A program made the translations under genes and the position numbers. Positions 1-4,808 of a DNA stretch of 8,785 nucleotides are shown one piece after another. Below the pieces are notes generated by a model. It was given only the letters and a program-made list of their open reading frames with translations, ran no database searches and was not told where the DNA came from. Origin of the DNA: Candidatus Kuenenia stuttgartensis (GTDB lineage Bacteria > Bacteroidota > Bacteroidia > Chitinophagales > Chitinophagaceae); contig CALQJH020000069.1 of NCBI GenBank assembly GCA_943330835.2, forward strand, positions 1-8,785, given 5' to 3'. The stretch's first letter is position 1, and every line of letters begins with the position of its first letter.

Positions 1-1107
1 AATGACGCAATACATGTAGAAGGATTTAAATGGAGTGATGATGGGTCTAAAATTTATTTCTACGCACCTATTGATGGCACCTTACAATTGTTTGAAGTAA
101 ATTATCCAGGCCTAACAAAAATGATGCCTGTAGTTCGTCAAATTACTAAAGGAGATTTTGATATCAGCGGTATTATTGGCCAATCTGCTAACAAATTAAT
201 TGTAAGCAGAACAGATATGAACCATGCTGCTGAATTATATACTGTTGATCTTACGACAGGCAACATGAAACAATTAACTCACGTTAATGATGACCAGTAT
301 GGCAAAATAAAAATGAGTCCTATTTCAAAACGTTTTATTAAAACTACTGATGGAAAAGACATGCTGGCCTGGGTGATCTATCCTCCTGACTTTGATTCCA
401 CCAAAAAATATCCAACCTTATTGTATTGTCAGGGTGGACCGCAGTCTGCACTAACCCAGTTCTATTCCTTCCGCTGGAATTTTCAACTGATGGCAGCAAA
501 TGGCTATATCGTTATTGCGCCTAATAGAAGAGGAATGCCAGGACATGGAACAGTGTGGAATGAATCTATCAGCAAAAACTGGGGCGGTCAGGTGATGAGA
601 GATTATTTAAGCGCTATAGATGATATCAGTAAAGAAAAATACGTGGATACGGCAAAGCGTGGATGCGTTGGCGCTAGTTATGGTGGGTACTCTGTATTTT
701 ACCTTGCAGGAATTCATAATAACCGATTCAAGACATTCATTGCCCATGATGGCGTCTTTGATTTAAGAAGCATGGCTGGTACAACAGAAGAGCTTTGGTT
801 TGTAGACTGGGAATTTGGTGGCAGATATTGGGAAAGAGAAAAAATTGATGTTCAAAGAGGCATGATCAGAAATAGCCCGAGTGAAATGGTGAGCAAATGG
901 AATACACCTATTCTTATTTATCAGGGAGGAAAAGATTATCGCGTTCCTATTGAGCAAGGGTTACAGGCTTTTCAGGCGGCTCAATTAAGAGGCATTAAAA
1001 GCAAATTAGTTTATCTGCCAGACGAAAACCATTGGGTGATGAGTGCTCAAAATGCAATGGTTTGGCAGAATGAATTTTACAAGTGGCTAGGGGAAACGTT
1101 GAAGTAG
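1..1107 (+). CDS. dpp5: S9 family prolyl-oligopeptidase-type peptidase, DPP5-like (5' partial)
   Basis: The reading frame is open from base 1, so the start and most of the N-terminal beta-propeller lie outside the window; 368 residues are visible. The remainder is the alpha/beta-hydrolase domain of an S9 serine peptidase. The nucleophile sits in GASYGGY (Ser codon 676-678), Asp in GGKDYRVP (934-936) and His in DENHW (1030-1032), giving the order Ser-Asp-His with spacings of 86 and 32 codons. As I recall it, Porphyromonas gingivalis DPP5 has nearly the same spacings, and the QGGPQS, APNRRG and WGGQ segments also look like that Bacteroidota group. Such enzymes are exported and remove dipeptides from the N-terminus of oligopeptides, feeding amino-acid catabolism. 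The propeller residues that would bind the substrate N-terminus are not visible, so an acylaminoacyl-peptidase-like S9 enzyme remains possible. S9 family membership is very sure, DPP5 moderately so. The gene ends with TAG and faces the radical SAM gene. Confidence 0.9.
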   Translation, partial: NDAIHVEGFKWSDDGSKIYFYAPIDGTLQLFEVNYPGLTKMMPVVRQITKGDFDISGIIGQSANKLIVSRTDMNHAAELYTVDLTTGNMKQLTHVNDDQYGKIKMSPISKRFIKTTDGKDMLAWVIYPPDFDSTKKYPTLLYCQGGPQSALTQFYSFRWNFQLMAANGYIVIAPNRRGMPGHGTVWNESISKNWGGQVMRDYLSAIDDISKEKYVDTAKRGCVGASYGGYSVFYLAGIHNNRFKTFIAHDGVFDLRSMAGTTEELWFVDWEFGGRYWEREKIDVQRGMIRNSPSEMVSKWNTPILIYQGGKDYRVPIEQGLQAFQAAQLRGIKSKLVYLPDENHWVMSAQNAMVWQNEFYKWLGETLK

Positions 1108-1117
1108 GATGAAAATG

Positions 1118-1135
1118 TTTGGGAGGTTTGGGAGG
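1118..1135. repeat. Tandem duplication of TTTGGGAGG
   Basis: TTTGGGAGG occurs twice in direct succession, at 1118-1126 and 1127-1135, just after the end of the S9 peptidase gene. It is the only G-rich piece of the spacer. Two copies are too few to call a minisatellite, but the match is exact. Confidence 0.75.
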
Positions 1136-1151
1136 TTCAATTTGTTTAAAA

Positions 1152-1220
1152 GATTGTTTGTGGTTTATTGTTTGTTGTCCTGAGAATCTTCAAATCAACA
1201 AAATCTCAAATTAAACAATC
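1152..1220. repeat. Imperfect long inverted repeat, GATTGTTT / AAACAATC arms
   Basis: The exact 8-bp arms GATTGTTT (1152-1159) and AAACAATC (1213-1220) are inverted around a 53-base interval. The flanking text is also roughly complementary in composition, T/G-rich on the left and A/C-rich on the right. A weak stem could form in the transcript of either convergent gene. The arms are AT-rich and the loop is long, so a role in termination is only a possibility. Confidence 0.35.
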
Positions 1221-1250
1221 AACCTTTCAACCAATCAACTAAATATTGCC

Positions 1251-1282
1251 ACAAAGACGCAAAGGCGCAAAGTAACGCAAAG
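1251..1282. repeat. CGCAAAG repeat cluster
   Basis: The heptamer CGCAAAG appears at 1258-1264, 1266-1272 and 1276-1282, preceded by a related ACAAAG at 1251-1256. The spacing is irregular (8 and 10 bp). Variants of this text (CACAAAG/CGCAAAG strings) are familiar from intergenic regions of Bacteroidota and other environmental genomes, which is recollection rather than a search. It encodes nothing obvious and probably belongs to a dispersed intergenic repeat. Confidence 0.6.
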
Positions 1283-1288
1283 TCAACT

Positions 1289-1314
1289 TATTAAACCTTA
1301 AACTATTAAACCTT
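1289..1314. repeat. Direct repeat TATTAAACCTT
   Basis: The 11-mer TATTAAACCTT occurs at 1289-1299 and again at 1304-1314, a 15-bp period. It lies directly downstream of the stop of the minus-strand radical SAM gene, between the CGCAAAG cluster and the small GCCTTCGGC stem. Confidence 0.6.
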
Positions 1315-1330
1315 TGAAACCGCCTTCGGC

Positions 1331-2632
1331 TCAATGCGCAAAATCCTGATAATAATCCCCTTTGATTCTTTCCATGGATGGATTGAAATACCCAAATTTT
1401 AAATTAGGAAATTCTTCGCGAATTAATTCCATCAGTTGTTTTACGCCCATACATTCTCCGGTATCATGAACATCAATTTTTTCTAAATACCAATCGGGAT
1501 CAATATTAAAATTACGCCACTGGATCATACACAGATCCGTTTCTCTGATGAGTTTTCTTAAAGCTTCATACTCTTCAATACTGTCTGTCATTCCAGGAAA
1601 AACAAAATAGTTTATGCTTGTCCATGCGCCATAACTACGGGCTATTTTTAAACTCTCCGTCAAATCTTCAAATACATAATTATTAGGCTTATAATAAGCA
1701 GTATAAATCTCTTTTCTTGCAGAGTTCGTACTTACACGGATACTGTTCAAGCCTACTTCACATAAAGCTTTTACTGCATCGGGCTTGCTGCCATTGGTAT
1801 TGATATTAATACTTCCTTTTTGTGTATGTTTTCTGATTTCAATAATGGAGGCTTTAATCGTTTCCCACATCAACAAGGGTTCTCCTTCACAACCTTGTCC
1901 ATAACTGATAATAGGAAAAGGAGCTGATTCCAGATGGGGCACTGTAAACTCGACGATTTCTTCTGCAGTAGGCTTAAACGTTAGTCGATCTTGTGTACTG
2001 AAAATAGTTTCTTCTTCAGGCTGAAAGGAAATACAACCAATACAATTGGCGTTACATGCAGGTGATACCGGAACAGGACATTCCCATCTGCCCAAAGCCA
2101 GATTTCTTGCAGCAGGACAAGTATAAGTCATACAGCAATTTTCCATTAAATGTTTAACCAAACGGTTATGGGGAAACGCCGCTAATAAATGATCATGCCC
2201 TTTTTCAATTTGGTCATCATCATATCCTGCAGCTTCTTGACGAATATCGATTTCAATTCTTACTGCAGGAACAAATAACTGGTCATTAAACCAACCTGCT
2301 GCAGTGTAACAAAACAAAGGCAATGTAGGCGCATCAGGCAAAGTTTCATAAGCAGCCATATACAAACCTGTGTGTGCAGGAGGAATAAAAGCTGCAACCG
2401 CCCAACCCTTTTCGCACAAACGCATATCCCCTGTTTCCACATCAATACCTATTCCTCTTCTGCCTGGCAATTCATATAATTGTCCGCCCTCTGGCAATTC
2501 AATCCAATCCTCCACTGCAATAGGATACGCATCCCACCCGCTTCTGCCTACAACATATAAGCTGGTATCTTCAAAAATATTACCATTACCATCAGAGTAC
2601 ATCAGATAAGGAGATTCATTTAAAATGCTCAT
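1331..2632 (-). CDS. Radical SAM protein with a long, unassigned N-terminal domain
   Basis: The 433-residue product contains the canonical radical SAM cluster motif CX3CX2C (C193, C197, C200; codons 2033-2056), which binds the [4Fe-4S] cluster that cleaves S-adenosylmethionine to a 5'-deoxyadenosyl radical. GQGCEGEPLL (245-254) fits the SAM-binding GGE region, and NTNGS (278-282) and RVSTNS (299-304) are typical barrel segments. Four further cysteines just before the motif (C166, C167, C172, C185) could serve an auxiliary cluster; this is inference. Residues 1-160 match no domain I recognise. There is no signal peptide or membrane segment, so it should be cytoplasmic. It is the last gene of a three-gene operon, 11 bp after the membrane-protein gene. 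The ATG at 2632 is the first suitable start and has no Shine-Dalgarno sequence, as is usual in Bacteroidota. The enzyme class is certain; the reaction and substrate are unknown. Confidence 0.93.
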   Translation of the reverse strand: MSILNESPYLMYSDGNGNIFEDTSLYVVGRSGWDAYPIAVEDWIELPEGGQLYELPGRRGIGIDVETGDMRLCEKGWAVAAFIPPAHTGLYMAAYETLPDAPTLPLFCYTAAGWFNDQLFVPAVRIEIDIRQEAAGYDDDQIEKGHDHLLAAFPHNRLVKHLMENCCMTYTCPAARNLALGRWECPVPVSPACNANCIGCISFQPEEETIFSTQDRLTFKPTAEEIVEFTVPHLESAPFPIISYGQGCEGEPLLMWETIKASIIEIRKHTQKGSININTNGSKPDAVKALCEVGLNSIRVSTNSARKEIYTAYYKPNNYVFEDLTESLKIARSYGAWTSINYFVFPGMTDSIEEYEALRKLIRETDLCMIQWRNFNIDPDWYLEKIDVHDTGECMGVKQLMELIREEFPNLKFGYFNPSMERIKGDYYQDFAH

Positions 2633-2643
2633 GCAGGTTAAAA

Positions 2644-3210
2644 TTAAGATTGCGTGATGTTGTTTAATTGTTGTTGAACAAAAGTATTGAATGCTGTTTC
2701 ATCTAAACCTTTATTTTCATTTTCATTGATGGTATGCTGAATCAATTTATTGTTTTTAAAATCGATTGTAAGAATATTGTCTTTCAAAATCAAATTAGAT
2801 ACTTCATTCCATTCCATTTTTTTTCGGGGTAATGAAGGATAAGAAATAAAATCTACACAAAAATCAATTTTCAATTTCCTCATAGTAATGTACCCCATAA
2901 TCGAAAAAACTAAAAGTAAAAAGCCTATCAAATAAAACCCAACTAGCATCCAAAAAATTGAAGCTAAAAAGAAACTAAATACAATATGAAAGAAATTAGT
3001 TTCTCTGCCTTTCTTGTAAAAAAAATACGAGATAAGTGGGGTAAATATTATAGCTCCTCCTATTGATGACAAGGTATGAACACTACTATCTGCAGCAACA
3101 CGGGTTGATAAGTACGTAAATCCAACAATATTAATCACGGAAATTAAAATGGTTAAAATTTTATACGTCCCTTTCTTTTCGTTAGGTAATATGATTGAAA
3201 ATTTATCCAT
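2644..3210 (-). CDS. Hypothetical four-helix membrane protein with PH-like C-terminal segment
   Basis: I do not recognise a named family for this 188-residue protein. Four hydrophobic segments are visible at about 17-36, 47-65, 73-90 and 91-109, separated by short basic loops (for example YKKGRE at 65-70), so it should be an inner-membrane protein. From about 122 onward it is soluble and polar. The pattern W134-NEVSNLILKDN followed by LTIDFKNNK resembles the strand-turn-strand rhythm of bacterial PH-like domains, as seen in other small Bacteroidota membrane proteins; this is inference from pattern only. Its ATG lies inside the end of the arginase-family gene (8-bp overlap, 3203-3210), which implies translational coupling, and its stop is 11 bp from the radical SAM start. 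The operon position is the only functional clue. A real gene is likely given the overlap and coherent topology. Confidence 0.8.
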   Translation of the reverse strand: MDKFSIILPNEKKGTYKILTILISVINIVGFTYLSTRVAADSSVHTLSSIGGAIIFTPLISYFFYKKGRETNFFHIVFSFFLASIFWMLVGFYLIGFLLLVFSIMGYITMRKLKIDFCVDFISYPSLPRKKMEWNEVSNLILKDNILTIDFKNNKLIQHTINENENKGLDETAFNTFVQQQLNNITQS

Positions 3211-4255
3211 TTACAGGATTGCTAGCGGTTAATAGATTACATAATTTATACAACACTCTGGCTCCTACATTCTCATCCCATTCATCATGACTAACTCCTA
3301 CTTCATTCAAATCGAATCCGACAATTTTTTTGCCTGCCTGATGAACTTTATTCAACAGATAAAATATTTGTTCTGTCTCAAAACCGCCCTGCACAGGCGT
3401 TCCAGTATGTGGACATAATTTAGGATCCAATCCATCAATATCAAAACTTACAAAAACATGTTGTGGAAGATGACTCACTATTTCATCAACAATTTTTTTC
3501 CAACTATCGCCTTCGTATAAACGATGTTTGATATCTCGGTCGAAATAGGTAACGACTCTCCCATTGCTATTCTTAATATAATCTAACTCCTCTTCACAAT
3601 AATCTCTTATGCCAACTTGTACAAGCTTCGACAAAGCAGGAATTTTCTCCAGCGCGTTGAACATTATTGATGCATGAGAAAAATCAAATCCTTCATAAGC
3701 ATTTCTCAAATCACAATGTGCATCAATTTGAAGAATGCCAAAATCAGGATATTGATCAGCAATGGCTCGGAAATAACCAAATGGCGTACTGTGATCTCCT
3801 CCCAATAAGCCAACAAGCTTCCCTTTTTTAATCAGTTCAGTCGTTTGTTCATATACCCAATCATTTAAAAAAAGACCTCCCTGGTTAATTTCTTTTAAAG
3901 ATTTCGTCATGAATTTATTGCTGCTTACAGACTCGCCCTGAGAGATATAATTAATATACAATTCCGCTTCCTTTCTTAAATAATCACTTTTCATGAGAAT
4001 TTTCTTATCCGGATTTTGCATAAAAAATCCTTGCTTCCATGCATCTGTATATTCAGGATCATAAAGATCAACTTGAAGACTTGCGGTAAAAATATGATCT
4101 GGGGCTCTTGCTGTACCTGCATTGTAGCTAACCGTCACTTCCCATGGAATAGGAAGAATTACTAACCGTGCCTCATTTTCTGTAAAAGGGAGACCAAAAA
4201 TATTATTATTGGGGTTCCCTACTGAATTAGGGTCAAAATTGGAAAGATCAGCCAT
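3203..4255 (-). CDS. Arginase/agmatinase/formiminoglutamase-family hydrolase
   Basis: This 350-residue protein is a ureohydrolase, a binuclear manganese enzyme that hydrolyses a guanidino or formimino group. All metal-ligand motifs are intact: GGDHS (H155), DAHCD (D178, H180, D182) and SFDIDGLDP (D272, D274). The 23-residue step from H155 to D178 equals that of arginase (H101 to D124). H194 in SHAS and E319 in DLNEV fall near the arginase substrate/catalytic His and Glu. It exceeds E. coli agmatinase SpeB (about 306 aa), with extra sequence around 65-140 before the first metal motif. I would call it agmatinase-like (agmatine to putrescine plus urea), but arginase, formimidoylglutamase or another guanidino substrate cannot be excluded. 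It has no signal peptide. It is the first gene of the minus-strand operon, followed by the membrane protein (8-bp overlap). A TATCTTTG element upstream is the likely promoter. The family is very sure, the substrate is not. Confidence 0.92.
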   Translation of the reverse strand: MADLSNFDPNSVGNPNNNIFGLPFTENEARLVILPIPWEVTVSYNAGTARAPDHIFTASLQVDLYDPEYTDAWKQGFFMQNPDKKILMKSDYLRKEAELYINYISQGESVSSNKFMTKSLKEINQGGLFLNDWVYEQTTELIKKGKLVGLLGGDHSTPFGYFRAIADQYPDFGILQIDAHCDLRNAYEGFDFSHASIMFNALEKIPALSKLVQVGIRDYCEEELDYIKNSNGRVVTYFDRDIKHRLYEGDSWKKIVDEIVSHLPQHVFVSFDIDGLDPKLCPHTGTPVQGGFETEQIFYLLNKVHQAGKKIVGFDLNEVGVSHDEWDENVGARVLYKLCNLLTASNPVNG

Positions 4256-4277
4256 GGGGGAAATTATAATTAGGAAA

Positions 4278-4285
4278 CAAAGATA
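4278..4285 (-). promoter_or_regulatory. Putative Bacteroidota -7 element for the arginase-family operon
   Basis: Read on the minus strand the sequence is TATCTTTG, an exact match to the Bacteroidota sigma-ABfr -7 consensus TAnnTTTG. It lies 22 bp before the ATG of the arginase-family gene and would give a leader of roughly 10-20 nt. No clear TTG -33 element is found at the expected distance; only a T-run is there. The match quality and placement support it moderately. Confidence 0.45.
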
Positions 4286-4348
4286 ATTGAAGATTGATTT
4301 TATCTGCTAAAAAAATAGGTATATCTATACTCTCCAATTGTTTTGAAT

Positions 4349-4356
4349 TACCTTTG
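4349..4356 (+). promoter_or_regulatory. Putative Bacteroidota -7 element for ccmE-ccmF
   Basis: TACCTTTG matches the TAnnTTTG consensus exactly and lies 16 bp before the ccmE ATG, giving a leader of about 10 nt. The surrounding text TTACCTTTGAG has the usual look of Bacteroidota promoters. A TTG occurs at 4338-4340, but at 8 bp away it is too close to be the -33 element. Together with the TATCTTTG element on the other strand it makes a divergent promoter pair within 117 bp. Confidence 0.5.
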
Positions 4357-4372
4357 AGCACAAATTACTCAT

Positions 4373-4789
4373 ATGAAAAAAACTAGCATTATAATACTTA
4401 TCGGAATTGCAGCCTTAATTGTAAGCCTTTTAGTCTTTTCTGTAGACTTCTCTACTTATGACACTATTGCTTCTGCAAGAAAAAAAGAGGGAAAATTTGT
4501 TCATCTCATTGCCAAATTAGATAAAACACAATCGATTACTTATGACCCCATCAACAATCCCAATTTTTTAAGTTTTTATATAGTGGATAGTTTAGGTGAA
4601 AAATCAAAAGTTGTTTACCATAATAGCAAGCCAGGTGATTTAGAAAAAAGTGAAAGAATTGTATTAAAAGGAAAAATGGGAAAAGACTACTTTGACTGCA
4701 AAGACATCTTGCTTAAATGTCCAAGTAAATACAAAGACGATAAGAAGGTTTTAGAAAAAAACATGAAGGAACAAACTGCGAGTAATTAA
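4373..4789 (+). CDS. ccmE: Cytochrome c maturation haem chaperone CcmE (CxxxY type)
   Basis: CcmE takes haem from CcmABCD, holds it covalently and hands it to CcmF for attachment to apocytochrome c on the outer face of the cytoplasmic membrane. The 138-residue protein has the expected build: a short cytoplasmic Met-Lys-Lys start, one membrane anchor at about 4-24, then an OB-fold beta domain (about 38-115). The haem-attachment position reads CPSKY (C116 and Y120; codon 4718-4720) where E. coli has HxxxY, so the covalent ligand should be Cys instead of His. This CxxxY form is established for archaeal and Desulfovibrio CcmE and, as I recall, is usual in Bacteroidota. A second cysteine, C109, lies nearby. 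The lysine-rich tail after Y120 is short (18 aa). ccmF starts 19 bp downstream. The ATG at 4373 sits right behind a -7 element and directly before the anchor, making it the natural start. Confidence 0.92.
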   Translation: MKKTSIIILIGIAALIVSLLVFSVDFSTYDTIASARKKEGKFVHLIAKLDKTQSITYDPINNPNFLSFYIVDSLGEKSKVVYHNSKPGDLEKSERIVLKGKMGKDYFDCKDILLKCPSKYKDDKKVLEKNMKEQTASN

Positions 4790-4808
4790 TACTATTTAAA
4801 AAATCAAG

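Larger units (their letters stand above)
1108..1330. other. Convergent non-coding spacer of short repeats
   Basis: This 223-bp stretch separates two genes that converge on it. I see no plausible coding frame and no strong hairpin followed by a T-run for either gene; the only GC-rich stem is the tiny GCCTTCGGC at about 1322-1330. The interval is a patchwork of low-complexity words: a 9-bp tandem duplication (1118-1135), T/G-rich text followed by its A/C-rich counterpart (GATTGTTT at 1152-1159 against AAACAATC at 1213-1220), three CGCAAAG words (1258-1282) and a duplicated TATTAAACCTT (1289-1314). Similar text is common between genes in Bacteroidota genomes, from memory, so this is probably dispersed repeat material rather than a gene. 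Confidence 0.7.

Noticed and set aside
763..957. Minus-strand open frame of 64 codons
   Set aside because: It lies inside the S9 peptidase catalytic domain on the opposite strand, has no recognisable motif, and is best explained as a shadow frame.
1251..1320. Possible CRISPR array or tRNA-like structure in the spacer
   Set aside because: The repeated words are only 7-11 bp with no regular spacers, and no cloverleaf can be drawn.
1320..1330. Possible intrinsic terminator GCCTTCGGC for the radical SAM gene
   Set aside because: The stem is only about 3 bp and is not followed by a T-run on the minus strand, so it is too weak to annotate as a terminator.
2260..2609. Two short open frames (minus 2260-2445 and plus 2370-2609)
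   Set aside because: Both are embedded in the N-terminal coding region of the radical SAM gene, which is intact across them; their products are compositionally odd with no domain.
4256..4372. Riboswitch or attenuator upstream of ccmE
   Set aside because: The spacer is too short, lacks GC stems, and the predicted leaders are only about 10-20 nt.
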